Positions 26,601 through 35,267 of a stretch of DNA of 64,000 nucleotides are shown one piece after another. How positions within the stretch are numbered: the stretch's first letter is position 1; each line of letters opens with the position of its first letter. Both the position numbers and the translations under genes were made by a program. The DNA is from Microbacterium ulmi (GTDB taxonomy: Bacteria; Actinomycetota; Actinomycetes; Actinomycetales; Microbacteriaceae). The stretch is from positions 1,795,152 to 1,859,151 of the forward strand of contig NZ_JAAOZF010000001.1 of the NCBI RefSeq assembly GCF_011759705.1, written 5' to 3'. The notes under the pieces were generated by a model, which was not told where the DNA came from, did no database searches, and was given only the letters and a program-made list of their open reading frames with translations.

Positions 26601-26759
26601 CGTGTCGCACACGCTGGAGAGGTCGACGGTGACGTCCATGGCCTCGGCGGGACTGAGATCGCCCAGCGCCTCGAGCAGCGCGACGGGATCGAACGGGCCG
26701 GAGAGGGCTGCGAACCAGCGGCCGCGATCGGCGAGTGTCACGGTCTCCGGCTCGCTCAT
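23658..26759 (-). CDS. STAND-type NTPase (AAA/NACHT-like sensor)
   Basis: 1033 residues. An N-terminal helical adaptor region (1-165) leads to FFGREDEL, the usual entry to a STAND NTPase, then Walker A NGLPGIGKST (199-208) and Walker B LLILD (310-314), and winged-helix-like segments. The C-terminal half is long, helical and without recognised repeats, the expected place for ligand sensing. The start forms TGATG with the stop of the upstream protease gene and its stop overlaps the nuclease gene. By analogy with Avs and NLR-like systems it should oligomerise on recognition and activate the flanking proteases. That is inference. Confidence 0.8.
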   Translation of the reverse strand: MSEPETVTLADRGRWFAALSGPFDPVALLEALGDLSPAEAMDVTVDLSSVCDTSDPVGWLMRGTVRRDELDVLAESGRLATALEWRRAHERSAPTDDLLAALTGTAPFTEEGISAALQPPLDHEVLTRMSVALDRAGVHAPASASREAVRSAVARADAGARANAMLSRGFFGREDELSRAEAWLGRPRSRRPVTALFVNGLPGIGKSTFIDEVARRAAEQAPPWIIVRLDFDRGGLDIQDRVGLTMEITRQITRELGEDAAALRTARLLAAGAGPATNPSVKGGDARAHIPDELARVLGDSLASSGRRVLLILDTVEVLRGRGETHPLRLFETLDELCDRGLSPLAVIAAGRGEPFDIIPERTAERVELGGLDDDSADGLLGGFDIEPAVYPRIRGVSDGIPLVLRLGALAVRESGPDVLDGITGRRELASAYLYRFLLSRIDNDTLRSLAQPGLIVRRINADLIAEVLAPQVGMKGMPATDAVAAFAALTTQHWLVEPDAVPGWVRHRSDIRKTLLENIYDAGRPSETAHLNRAAARWFADRTEPFAPFEAAYHHLQAMRSGGQPPSLSREILYQFDDDTLAELPDVARDVVRIARGDRSSLFREQAPVAAIDHESAARELESILERADIREAEYVYQRSFGQSPPDPASAAADIARSFLWRAGRWAEALDGFDPRRYFSGRFRDSPPTTTLAQFEMWAESGFGELARAFIARPELAEMAIDLRRRGLTGTLGNGALGFALLAVDAPRERDSWSMSDPVDAAVSVWSATNAWESGAPSPMVLDALAMQAGRFSTQVSTGPASAQRQEPQPTPRLPDLSTPAGAARVLASATPYSSVIQARLGLTSDSAIRDHLARTDQALSAAGGLPPTGAGDWRLAAATSAEGSVENLAALGLLSEWMGAAAFALRAPDLRAIARSAERWRRTCAGDWAYPIVPGLPTWTRRPDASVADRIAQLGSREDCLAEVRIWSGAASDDEASEIVRKVRGRYPAADLKTRGEAPAEAAAALLDHDVAAAFVPAIAVLSAIEGKVRP

Positions 26760-28510
26760 CAGACACCCCCTGCGAGCAGTCTCAGGTCCGGCCTGAGGTT
26801 CTCGACGACCTGGGGGAGCAGCGCCGGGTCGTAGAGGCCGTTGACGTGCGGAAGGCCGACGAGCGCGCGATCGGCGGACCACCCGAGCGTCACGTCGTCT
26901 GCGCCGCCGGTGAGCTCGCGCGATGCCGTGGCGAGCAGATCCAGGATGTCGGCGCGGCGGAACTCGCCGATGAAGTCCACGATGAGACCGGGGGAGCGGT
27001 CGCCTTCGGACGCGGGCGGACCGAGGAACTCGGCGCCGGGAACGGACACCGTCTCGAATCCCGCGATCACGAGTCGCAGGTGCGGCTTCGTGAGCGCCGC
27101 GCCGACGAAGCTCTCGATCGTGAGGCGGGACTCGTCGCTGAGCAGCACCGAGGGATTGTCGATGAAGAGCCAGGCGGTCGCCCCGACGGTCGCGGCGGCC
27201 GCCTCGACGGCCGCGGCGAGGTTCTCGGCTCGGTTCCTGATCGTGGTCTCGGGCGGGGCCTGCCCCGTCGCGACTCCCGCGTCTTCCGTGAGCGGCTCGG
27301 GCACGTCGAGACCGATGAGTCGCACGCGGGAGCGGATGTGGGCGCTGAGGTCGTCGACGACGTCGTCGAGCGGGATGCGCGCGAGCCGGTGGTCGGGCCC
27401 GCGACGCAGCAAGAGCTGCTCCAGGATGTCGTGGCTGAACGCGAGTCCCGTCGTGGACGAGTCCACGTTGGTGCGCTTGATCCGCACTCCTCGCACCCGT
27501 CCGTCCGGATCGGCGGCGGCCGCGACCGCGCGGAAGAAGGAGTTCCGGCCGATGACGAGGGGGCCGGTGGGGGTTGCGTCGAGCGACCAGAGCGTGGGCG
27601 GTGCGACATCCCTGCTGACGATCTCGCGGATCGAGTCGACGAAGAGCTCCGCCGGGACGAAGCGCGCGACGTGATCGAACTCCGCCTGATGGATGCCGAG
27701 GAACTCCAGATCCTTGTTGAAGCATGCGCCGCCGGAGGACCCGCCCGCCGTCGTCACATCGTGACGCCAGCGCGCCGTGACGTTTCGGATCTTTCCCGTG
27801 AACCCGAAGTCGATGACCTGGTGGACGCCTCCCGGGAAGTGGACGAGGATGAGTCGGCTCTTGCTCTTGGGCGGAGCAGGCGCGGCCAGCGAGATGTGGC
27901 CGAGATGCGCCGCCGCGGGCTCCATGAGCTCGAGCAGCGCCACGTCGTGCCGGTCGGCGACATCCGTGTCGTGCAGCGGCGCACGGGAGCTGTACTCGGC
28001 GTCGCCGCACTCGGACTGGAACACGGCGGGGACCCTGGCGCGGCACTTCATGTCGTCGGCGAGCAGCACCTCGAGCTTCGGCGCAGGCTCCTGCGGCTGG
28101 CCGGGCCGGGCAACCGCGATCACGTGCCACGAGGTCAGGACGAGGCTCGGGCCGACGAGCACGCCGCTTCCGACGACGGCGTCGTTCTTCACGATGCGGC
28201 ACCGGAACGACTCCGCCCTGGCGAGGAACCGCCGAAGCGGCTCCGTCGGGATGACGCTCTCCGGGTCGTCGAGCACGTCGTCGGCGAGCGGCACGCCACG
28301 CGCGCGCAGCGCCGCGGCGAACGCCGTGACGAGTCCCCTCTCCTTCAGCTGCTCCAGCCAGAACTCCGCCGGATCGCGGCGCGAGAGGCGCGCGAGCGCG
28401 TCGATCCCCGCGGTGGTCAGCGGCTTCTCGTCTGACTGGACGGCGGCGAGGGCCTCCGCGGCGTCCGCGGCGTGATCGCGGATCGCCTGCAGGATCGCAT
28501 CGTCGTCCAT
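26759..28510 (-). CDS. trypsin-like serine protease with N-terminal adaptor and C-terminal NTPase-like region
   Basis: 583 residues. A short helical domain (1-80) may be an effector-associated adaptor. The protease domain (about 95-300) has His129 (LTSWHV), Asp189 (HDVALLEL) and Ser259 (GGSSGGAC). Residues 315-583 start with VIGRNSFFRAV, like the entry to a STAND NTPase, and contain a beta-strand/acid pair WLFIDNP and LRLVIAGFE, but no Walker A: a degenerate NTPase is my reading. No signal peptide. ATG 28510 chosen; GAGAGTGGCGAGAGC precedes it. First gene of the three-gene operon. Confidence 0.8.
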   Translation of the reverse strand: MDDDAILQAIRDHAADAAEALAAVQSDEKPLTTAGIDALARLSRRDPAEFWLEQLKERGLVTAFAAALRARGVPLADDVLDDPESVIPTEPLRRFLARAESFRCRIVKNDAVVGSGVLVGPSLVLTSWHVIAVARPGQPQEPAPKLEVLLADDMKCRARVPAVFQSECGDAEYSSRAPLHDTDVADRHDVALLELMEPAAAHLGHISLAAPAPPKSKSRLILVHFPGGVHQVIDFGFTGKIRNVTARWRHDVTTAGGSSGGACFNKDLEFLGIHQAEFDHVARFVPAELFVDSIREIVSRDVAPPTLWSLDATPTGPLVIGRNSFFRAVAAAADPDGRVRGVRIKRTNVDSSTTGLAFSHDILEQLLLRRGPDHRLARIPLDDVVDDLSAHIRSRVRLIGLDVPEPLTEDAGVATGQAPPETTIRNRAENLAAAVEAAAATVGATAWLFIDNPSVLLSDESRLTIESFVGAALTKPHLRLVIAGFETVSVPGAEFLGPPASEGDRSPGLIVDFIGEFRRADILDLLATASRELTGGADDVTLGWSADRALVGLPHVNGLYDPALLPQVVENLRPDLRLLAGGV

Positions 28511-28628
28511 GCTCTCGCCACTCTCCGAGACGTCGCCTCTGATGAGGAGAGGATGTCGCGACACGCGTGATACGCGGCAGCCCGCGCCGCGCGCCCGACC
28601 CCGTCGCACGCGGGATCGGTACTCAGCA

Positions 28629-28670
28629 TTGCCGACTACTGGTACTTAGTGATACTGTGTACTGGTAGTC
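28629..28670 (+). promoter_or_regulatory. PadR promoter with overlapping operator
   Basis: TTGCCG (28629-28634), 16 bases, GATACT (28651-28656). Arms GACTACTGGTAC (28634-28645) and GTACTGGTAGTC (28659-28670) form an inverted repeat (10 of 12 paired) that encloses the -10 box; TACTGGTA also recurs directly at 28637 and 28660. Expected autoregulatory site of the PadR protein. Confidence 0.65.
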
Positions 28671-28700
28671 AGCAACACAGAGTAGATGAGGGAGCCGACC

Positions 28701-29054
28701 GTGGGCAGTCAGATGACCGAGATGCTCAAGGGAACCCTCGAGGGCATCGTCCTCGCGGTGCTCGCGACGCAGCCGGCGTACGGCTATGAGATCACGGCAC
28801 GCCTGAGGGAGGAGGGATTCTCCGATCTCGTCGAGGGGACCGTGTACGCACTGCTCATCCGGATCGAGCAGCGCGGCTTCGTCGACGTCGAGAAGGTCCC
28901 GTCCGAGAAGGGCCCGCCGCGCAAGGTGTACTCGCTCAACGCGCTGGGCCGAGAACAGCTCGAAGAGTTCTGGAGGACGTGGAGCTTCCTCTCGCAACGC
29001 ATCGGAAGGCTTCAGATCGAACACACCGTCCCTGACGCAGAAGGAGAGGACTGA
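28701..29054 (+). CDS. PadR-family transcriptional regulator
   Basis: 117 residues. The winged-helix core shows the family features: MLKGTLEGIVLAVLA, PAYGYEITARL, VEGTVYALLIRIEQRGFV and the wing KGPPRKVYSLNALGREQL. GTG 28701 is chosen because GGGAG lies six bases upstream; an ATG at 28686 precedes it. PadR proteins usually repress adjacent efflux genes until an inducer binds. Here it leads a four-gene cassette and has its own palindromic promoter. Confidence 0.92.
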   Translation: MGSQMTEMLKGTLEGIVLAVLATQPAYGYEITARLREEGFSDLVEGTVYALLIRIEQRGFVDVEKVPSEKGPPRKVYSLNALGREQLEEFWRTWSFLSQRIGRLQIEHTVPDAEGED

Positions 29055-29055
29055 G

Positions 29056-29424
29056 ATGGTCGCCAAATGGATCGAGACGCTCACCGGATCGCTCGAGCAG
29101 AAGAAGCAGTACAAGCACGACAAGGCTCGCATCGAGGCGCTTCCCGAACCGTGGGCGACCGCGGCGAAGGCGATGCACCGATACCTCATGTACTACGGAG
29201 GCGTCACAGACGGCGACACGCTCGTCACGATGTTCGGCGATCTCGCCGACCTGTGGGATCGCGCCGCAGCCGATGGGACTCCCGTCCGCGAGATCGTCGG
29301 CGACGACCCCGTCGAGTTCGCCGAGACGTTCGTGCAGGCCTACGCCGGCAAGCAATGGATCGACAAGGAGCGCGCGCGCCTGAACAAGGCCATCGAGGAC
29401 GCCGAGGGGGAGGAGCGGAGATGA
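29056..29424 (+). CDS. DUF1048 family protein
   Basis: 122 residues, all-helical and highly charged. WIETLTGSLEQKKQYKHDKARIEALP and AKAMHRYLMYYGG are typical of DUF1048, small proteins regularly encoded between a PadR regulator and an ABC exporter in actinobacteria and firmicutes. One base separates it from the PadR stop, with GGAGAGGA upstream; its stop overlaps the ATPase start. Biochemical role unknown. Confidence 0.88.
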   Translation: MVAKWIETLTGSLEQKKQYKHDKARIEALPEPWATAAKAMHRYLMYYGGVTDGDTLVTMFGDLADLWDRAAADGTPVREIVGDDPVEFAETFVQAYAGKQWIDKERARLNKAIEDAEGEERR

Positions 29425-30236
29425 CCACCCAGACCGCGATCCGGGTGCGCGGCATCCGCAAGTCCTTCAGAGACCTCGAGGTGCTGCGCGGCGTCGACTT
29501 CGACGTCGCGCCGGGCAGCATCTTCGCGCTCCTCGGCTCCAACGGCGCGGGCAAGACGACGCTCGTGCGCATCCTCTCGACGCTGCTGAGGGCCGACGCG
29601 GGGACGGCGACGGTGCACGGATTCGACGTCGCGGCAGCGCCGGGCGACGTGCGCGAGTCGATCAGCCTCGCGGGGCAGTTCGCCGCCGTCGACGAGGTGC
29701 TCACCGGGAGAGAGAACCTCGTGCTCGTCGCGCGGCTGCGCCACCTCAAGGACCCGGGGTCGATCGCCGACGACCTGCTGGCCCGCTTCGCGCTCACGGA
29801 GGCGGGCGCTCGCAGGGCGTCGACGTACTCGGGCGGCATGCGCCGCCGGCTCGACATCGCCATGAGCCTCATCGGCGACCCGCCGGTCATCTTCCTCGAC
29901 GAGCCCACGACGGGTCTCGACCCGCAGGCGCGGATCGAGGTGTGGCAGACCGTCACGAGGCTCGCCGAGAGCGGCACGACCGTCCTCCTGACGACGCAAC
30001 ACCTCGACGAGGCCGAGCAGCTGGCCGACCGGATCGCGATCCTGCACGAGGGCACGATCATCCAGAACGGCACGCTGGCCGAGCTCAAGCGGCTCCTCCC
30101 GCCCGCCGAGGTGGAGTACATCCAGAAGCAGCCCTCCCTCGAGGACGTCTTCCTCGCCCTCGTGGGCGGGCCCCGCGCGACACACGAGACCGAGACCGCC
30201 GAGAGCGCGCTCCCGGCCGGAAGGGACCCACGATGA
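29421..30236 (+). CDS. ABC exporter ATP-binding protein (DrrA-like)
   Basis: 271 residues. Walker [10 protein letters not shown], signature [15 protein letters not shown], Walker [13 protein letters not shown] and switch histidine [14 protein letters not shown] are intact; the C-terminal DVFLALVGG extension is that of drug-resistance DrrA ATPases. Partner of the ABC-2 permease that follows with a four-base overlap. Probable export of a toxic compound or lipid, under PadR control. Confidence 0.92.
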   Translation: MTTQTAIRVRGIRKSFRDLEVLRGVDFDVAPGSIFALLGSNGAGKTTLVRILSTLLRADAGTATVHGFDVAAAPGDVRESISLAGQFAAVDEVLTGRENLVLVARLRHLKDPGSIADDLLARFALTEAGARRASTYSGGMRRRLDIAMSLIGDPPVIFLDEPTTGLDPQARIEVWQTVTRLAESGTTVLLTTQHLDEAEQLADRIAILHEGTIIQNGTLAELKRLLPPAEVEYIQKQPSLEDVFLALVGGPRATHETETAESALPAGRDPR

Positions 30237-30997
30237 CCGCCCACGTCCTCGCCGACACCGCCGTCCTCACGGGCCGATCGCTCCGGCACATCCTCCGCAG
30301 CCCCGACACGATCATCACGACGGCCGTCACGCCGATCGCGCTGATGCTCCTGTTCACGTACGTGCTCGGCGGCGCGATCGACACCGGATCGCAGGAGTCG
30401 TACATCGACTACATGCTTCCCGGCATCCTGCTCATCACGATCGCGTCGGGCGTCGCGTACACGGCGTACCGGCTGTTCCTCGATCTGCAGGGCGGCATCT
30501 TCGAGCGGTTCCAGTCGATGCCGATCTCGCGATCGAGCGTGCTGTGGGCGCACGTGGTGACCTCGCTCACGGCGAACCTCGTCTCGATCGCGATCGTCAC
30601 CGGCGTGGCGCTGATCATGGGGTTCCGCACCGGCGCTCCCCTCGGCGCGTGGATCGCCGCCATCGGCATCCTGATCCTGTTCACGCTCGCGCTGACCTGG
30701 ATCGCCGTCATCGCGGGACTCTCGGCCAAGACGGTCGACGGTGCCAGCGCGTTCAGCTACCCGCTGATCTTCCTCCCGTTCATCAGCTCCGCCTTCGTGC
30801 CCACCACGTCGATGCCGGGTCCGGTCGCGTGGTTCGCCGAGAATCAGCCCGTCACGTCGATCGTCGACACCCTCCGCGCGCTGTTCGCGCAGGAGGCCGT
30901 CGGCTCCGACGTCTGGATCGCCCTCGCGTGGCTCGTCGGCATCCTCGTCGCCGCGCACCTCGGCGCGGTGGCGATCTACCGACGCAGGATCAGCTGA
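30233..30997 (+). CDS. ABC-2 type exporter permease (DrrB-like)
   Basis: 254 residues with six membrane helices. The N-terminal amphipathic segment is followed by [20 protein letters not shown] and the ABC-2 core [49 protein letters not shown] contains the conserved periplasmic re-entrant region. Coupled to the ATPase gene. No gene follows in the operon: the next frame begins 53 bases on with its own ribosome site. Confidence 0.9.
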   Translation: MTAHVLADTAVLTGRSLRHILRSPDTIITTAVTPIALMLLFTYVLGGAIDTGSQESYIDYMLPGILLITIASGVAYTAYRLFLDLQGGIFERFQSMPISRSSVLWAHVVTSLTANLVSIAIVTGVALIMGFRTGAPLGAWIAAIGILILFTLALTWIAVIAGLSAKTVDGASAFSYPLIFLPFISSAFVPTTSMPGPVAWFAENQPVTSIVDTLRALFAQEAVGSDVWIALAWLVGILVAAHLGAVAIYRRRIS

Positions 30998-31050
30998 CTG
31001 CGGGCATCGGGCGTGCGGACCATAGGCTGATCGAAAAGCCGAGGAACCAC

Positions 31051-32580
31051 ATGACCGAACCCGCTGTGACCGCCGTCATCGATCTCGACCTTCCGGGGCC
31101 GCGGATCTCACGCCACGTCTACGGACATTTCGCGGAGCATCTCGGCCGCTGCATCTACGGCGGGTTCTGGGTCGGCGAGGACTCCTCCGTCCCGAACGAC
31201 GGCGGCATCCGTCTCGATGTCGTCGAGGCCCTCCGGGCGCTGCGGATCCCCAACCTGCGGTGGCCAGGAGGATGCTTCGCCGACGACTACCACTGGCGCG
31301 ACGGCATCGGCCCGCGCGAGGGCCGACCCCGCATGGTCAACTCGCACTGGGGAGACGTCGTCGAGGACAACGCGTTCGGCACGCACGAGTTCATGCACCT
31401 GTGCGAGCTGCTCGGCGCCGCCCCGTACGTGTCCGGGAACGTCGGCTCGGGCACGGTGCGCGAGATGAGCGAGTGGGTCGAGTACCTCACCCGCGACGAC
31501 GACTCGCCCATGGCGGGCCTGCGGCGCGAGAACGGGCGGGATGCCGCATGGTCCGTGCCGTTCTGGGGCATCGGCAACGAGGCGTGGGGCTGCGGCGGCA
31601 ACATGACGGCGTCTCACTTCGCGTCTCTCGCGCGCCAGTTCGGCACGTACGTGCGCGATCACGGCGGCAACACCGTCGAGCGGATCGCCGCGGGCGCCAA
31701 CAGCGACGACTACGCCTGGACCGAGACGCTCATGCGCTCCGTCGCGACGCTCGGATCGGGCCCCGCGCCGGGCAGCCCGTACCAGTCGGTGTCGCTGCAT
31801 CACTACACGATCAACGGGAGCTGGGAGGACAAGGGTGACGCGACGCGCTTCGGTCTCGACGACTACTACGTCACCCTCCGCCGCGCGCACCGCATCCGCG
31901 AGATCGTGCGCGGCCACGCCGCCGTCATGGACGCCTACGATCCCGCGCGGGTCATGGGCCTCGTCGTCGACGAATGGGGGACGTGGTGGAACGTCGAGCC
32001 GGGCACGAACCCCGGGTTCCTCTTCCAGCAGAACTCCCTGCGCGATGCGCTCGTGGCCGCCGTCCACTTCGACGTGTTCCACGATCACGCCGAGCGCGTC
32101 CGGATGGCGAACATCGCGCAGACCGTCAACGTGCTGCAGGCGGTCGTCCTGATCGACCCCGAGCGCGGGTCGCTCGTGCGCACGCCGACGTATCACGTGT
32201 TCGCGATGAACACGGGTCATCACGACGCGAGCGCGCTCGCCGTGCGGCTGCGAGGCGGCGTCCCCACGCGCGAGGTCGAAGGATCCCCCGTGCCGCTGTT
32301 CTCCGCATCCGCCTCCACACGCGGTGACACCGCGCTCGTCTCGCTCTCGAACCTCGACGCGGGCGCGCCGCTCACCGTCGCGCTCGACCTGCGCGGCCGC
32401 GCCGTGGCCGACGTCGCCGCGACGGTGCTCACGGCGCCGACGATCCAGTCCCACAACACCGGCGACGATCCGGATGCCGTGGCCCCCGCCCCGCTCGACT
32501 CCGTGCGCCGGACTCCGCAGAGCGTCGAGGTCGTGCTGCCCCCGCACTCCTACACGACGCTCGCCCTCGCGCTCGCGTGA
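31051..32580 (+). CDS. alpha-L-arabinofuranosidase, GH51
   Basis: 509 residues, the usual GH51 length. Catalytic acid/base Glu177 in WGIGNEAWG and nucleophile Glu308 in VVDEWGTWW; the N-terminus has [15 protein letters not shown], another family mark. No signal peptide, so it works inside the cell on imported arabino-oligosaccharides, releasing L-arabinose. ATG 31051 has GAGGA upstream. No transporter lies directly beside it; it could serve the mannan locus at 41-58 kb only indirectly. Confidence 0.93.
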   Translation: MTEPAVTAVIDLDLPGPRISRHVYGHFAEHLGRCIYGGFWVGEDSSVPNDGGIRLDVVEALRALRIPNLRWPGGCFADDYHWRDGIGPREGRPRMVNSHWGDVVEDNAFGTHEFMHLCELLGAAPYVSGNVGSGTVREMSEWVEYLTRDDDSPMAGLRRENGRDAAWSVPFWGIGNEAWGCGGNMTASHFASLARQFGTYVRDHGGNTVERIAAGANSDDYAWTETLMRSVATLGSGPAPGSPYQSVSLHHYTINGSWEDKGDATRFGLDDYYVTLRRAHRIREIVRGHAAVMDAYDPARVMGLVVDEWGTWWNVEPGTNPGFLFQQNSLRDALVAAVHFDVFHDHAERVRMANIAQTVNVLQAVVLIDPERGSLVRTPTYHVFAMNTGHHDASALAVRLRGGVPTREVEGSPVPLFSASASTRGDTALVSLSNLDAGAPLTVALDLRGRAVADVAATVLTAPTIQSHNTGDDPDAVAPAPLDSVRRTPQSVEVVLPPHSYTTLALALA

Positions 32581-32599
32581 CCGCCGACGGCCCGTCTCC

Positions 32600-32634
32600 C
32601 GCCGCTTCTCCCTTGGCGCGCGCCCGAAGCGGCG
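32600..32634. terminator. bidirectional terminator hairpin
   Basis: CGCCGCTTC (32600-32608) pairs with GAAGCGGCG (32626-32634) around a 17-base loop, between the convergent arabinofuranosidase and topoisomerase genes. Confidence 0.5.
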
Positions 32635-32688
32635 ACGCCCAGAGCACGGGCCTGGGCCGGAGCCTCATGGCGGGGCCGCGCGCATCGC

Positions 32689-33654
32689 TCACGGGGGGCC
32701 GAGAAGACGCCTGATCGCGGTCTCGGGGGTGACGTCGAGATCGAGCAGGCGCCCGTTCTTGTACCGGCGGAGCACGCGCGGGTCGACATAGCTGCCGCGC
32801 GCGACCGCGGCGGTGTTGCCGAGCGCGTCCGCCGCGGCCCGGACGGCGACGACCTCGGCGCGCTTGCGCTCGCGGGGCGAGTCCGCCGTGCCCAGGCGAG
32901 CGAGGGTCTCGGCCGCGACGATCGTCCCGCGAAGCGTGCGGAAGTCCTTCGCGGTGAAGGCGGTCCCGGTGAGCGTCCGCACGTACGCGTTGACCTCGGA
33001 CGCGGTGAGCCGGACGACTCGGCGCCCGCGCGGGTACCACAGGAGCGGGGACCTGGGCCGTCCCGCGCGCAGCAGCGCGATCGTGGACGACAGCTCGTCG
33101 TCGTCGATCTCCAGGAGCTGCCGCCTTCCGCTCTTGGCGGGGAACGACAGCGTGACGACGGATGCCTCGACCTTCGCGTCGCGACGCTGGAGCGTCGTCA
33201 GCCCACGGCTGCCGTGGCGCTCGAGGTAGCGGGTGGACCCGACCCGCGGAGCCGCCTCGTCGAGCAGGCGGAACGCGACGGCGAGCACGCGCTCGCGGTC
33301 GAGCGACTCGCGGCGCAGCGCCGTCGTGACGCGTGCACGCGCCTGGGGCAGAGCCCCGGCCAGCGCGAGCGCCCGTGCGAACTTGCCTCGATCCCGCCGT
33401 GCGCGCCACTGCGGGTGGTAGAGGTACTGGCGGCGCTGCGCGTCGTCGGTGCCGACCGCCTGGATGTGCGCGAGCGGATCCGCCGCGATCCACACGTCCT
33501 GCCACGCAGGGGGGATGGCGAGGGTCGCGATGCGGGTCCGCTGCTCCTCGGAGACGGCCCCGCCGTGCTCGTCGAGATAGCGGAAGCCCGCGCCCGCTCG
33601 CACGCGCCGCAGGCCCGGGTCGACGCCCGGGCGCACCCGCACGAGCCTGGCCAT
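32689..33654 (-). CDS. DNA topoisomerase IB (poxvirus-like)
   Basis: 321 residues. The N-terminal domain has GFRYLDEHG and AIPPAWQDVWIA. The catalytic domain shows ATYPical spacing for bacteria but all expected regions: TAKDFRTLRGT with the catalytic Arg, and the C-terminal GSYVDPRVLRRY with the Tyr nucleophile. Relaxes supercoils through a 3'-phosphotyrosyl link. GGAGGACGACG precedes the ATG. Often found with stress-related genes in actinobacteria. Confidence 0.92.
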   Translation of the reverse strand: MARLVRVRPGVDPGLRRVRAGAGFRYLDEHGGAVSEEQRTRIATLAIPPAWQDVWIAADPLAHIQAVGTDDAQRRQYLYHPQWRARRDRGKFARALALAGALPQARARVTTALRRESLDRERVLAVAFRLLDEAAPRVGSTRYLERHGSRGLTTLQRRDAKVEASVVTLSFPAKSGRRQLLEIDDDELSSTIALLRAGRPRSPLLWYPRGRRVVRLTASEVNAYVRTLTGTAFTAKDFRTLRGTIVAAETLARLGTADSPRERKRAEVVAVRAAADALGNTAAVARGSYVDPRVLRRYKNGRLLDLDVTPETAIRRLLGPP

Positions 33655-33843
33655 CGTCGTCCTCCGCCCGCAGGTCGCCGGCCGGCGGCCGGAGAACGGA
33701 TGCTAGGCGTCGGAAGGTGCCGGCGCAACCCCCGGCGGCCGCTCCGCGCTGCGGCGCTACCGTGTCCGTCTGCCGGTGCCGCCGCCGAGTCCGGCGCCGC
33801 TCGAGAGCGGACGAGAGCGGACGTGCGACAGCGGAGGACCGAC

Positions 33844-35181
33844 ATGACCGAGCGAGCAGTCCGACCGGACGGCGCGGGAACGCACGGGCAGAGACGCGCA
33901 AACCCCGTGTCACGGTTCTTCGGCATCCTCGGTCCGGGGCTCGTGACGGGCGCGGCCGACGATGATCCCTCCGGAGTGGCCACCTATGCGCAGGCGGGCG
34001 CGACGTACGGCAACGGGATGCTCTGGACCGTTCCCGTGACGCTGCCGCTCATGATGGCGGCGCAGGAGATCTGCGATCGGATGGCGCTGGCGACCGGCGA
34101 CAGCCTCGGCGCGCTGATCCGCCGTCGCTTCTCGGGCGGGGCGCGGGTCGTGATCGGAATCCTGGTCGCGGCGCTGATCGTCGCCAACACGCTGAACCTC
34201 TCGGCCGACCTCATGGCGATCGGGCAGGGGATGCAGCTGCTGCACGCGGGACCCGCGCCCCTCTGGTCGCTCGTCGCGGGCGTCGGGATCGGCATCGCGG
34301 TCGTCGCGGGATCCTTCGAGTGGATCGGCCGGATCTTCAAATGGCTCTGCCTCGTCCTGCTCGTGTACGTGGGCGTGCTCTTCGCCGCGAACGTCGACTG
34401 GGCGGATGTCGCAGCCGGCCTCTTCGGGGCCCAGCTGACCGCGAGCCCCGCGTACTGGGGTCTCGTCGTGGCCGTGCTCGGCACGACCATCAGCCCGTAC
34501 ATGTTCTTCTGGCAGACGGCGCAGCGCGTCGAGGAGCTCCGCGGCGAGGACCTCGACGGCCCCCTCGCGCCTCCTCTCGACGATCGGACGGATGCCGGAG
34601 CCCGCCGTCGCCTCAGGACCGGGCGGGAGGACGTCTTCACCGGCATGGTGTTCTCGGTGCTCATCATGTTCGCGATCATCGCCGCCACCGCCGCGACTCT
34701 CGGCGCGCACCACGAGAAGGTCACGAGCGCGGCGCAGGCCGCGAAGGCGCTCGAGCCCATCGCCGGGACGTATGCGGGGGCGCTGTTCGCCGTCGGCTTC
34801 ATCGGCTCCGGCATCCTCGCGGTTCCCGTGCTGGCGGCGGCGGGAGCCGCAGGGATGGCCGCGCTCCTGAACCGCGACTGGGGGCTCGAGCGATCGCCCC
34901 GCAGGGCGCCGATGTTCTACGTCCTCCTCGGCGGCGGGATCGTGGGGGGAACGCTCCTGTCGGTCTTCGCGAGCAACCCCATCCAGCTCCTCGTCCTGTC
35001 GGCGCTGGTCAACGGCATCGCGGCGGGGCCGTTCCTCGTGATCATGATGCTGATCTCGCGCGATCGCGCGATCATGGGCCGGTACCGCAACGGCCGGCTC
35101 GCGCAGACCATGGGCTGGATCACGACGGTCGTCATGTGCGCAGCGGGCGCCTACGGCGTCTGGTACACGATCTGGGGCTGA
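33844..35181 (+). CDS. NRAMP-family divalent metal ion transporter-like protein
   Basis: 445 residues and about 11 membrane helices. The first helix carries DDDPSGVATYAQAG in place of the canonical DPGN metal site, and the sixth region reads GSGILAVPVLAAAGA. This is the divergent NRAMP-related branch (often annotated Mn/Mg transport), so metal specificity is uncertain. GGAGGACCGAC precedes ATG 33844. Divergent from topoisomerase IB across 189 bases. Confidence 0.85.
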   Translation: MTERAVRPDGAGTHGQRRANPVSRFFGILGPGLVTGAADDDPSGVATYAQAGATYGNGMLWTVPVTLPLMMAAQEICDRMALATGDSLGALIRRRFSGGARVVIGILVAALIVANTLNLSADLMAIGQGMQLLHAGPAPLWSLVAGVGIGIAVVAGSFEWIGRIFKWLCLVLLVYVGVLFAANVDWADVAAGLFGAQLTASPAYWGLVVAVLGTTISPYMFFWQTAQRVEELRGEDLDGPLAPPLDDRTDAGARRRLRTGREDVFTGMVFSVLIMFAIIAATAATLGAHHEKVTSAAQAAKALEPIAGTYAGALFAVGFIGSGILAVPVLAAAGAAGMAALLNRDWGLERSPRRAPMFYVLLGGGIVGGTLLSVFASNPIQLLVLSALVNGIAAGPFLVIMMLISRDRAIMGRYRNGRLAQTMGWITTVVMCAAGAYGVWYTIWG

Positions 35182-35267
35182 ACGACCCGCCTATCGGCGC
35201 GTGCCGCGAACGCCGCGGCGTGTCAACCCCCTCGGCGGATCCGCCGTGCGCCGGTCGAATTGTCGGC

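Noticed and set aside
20533..28510. Protease-nuclease region as a recently acquired mobile island
   Set aside because: No integrase, transposase, attachment repeat or tRNA, and base composition and GGATGC usage match the flanks.
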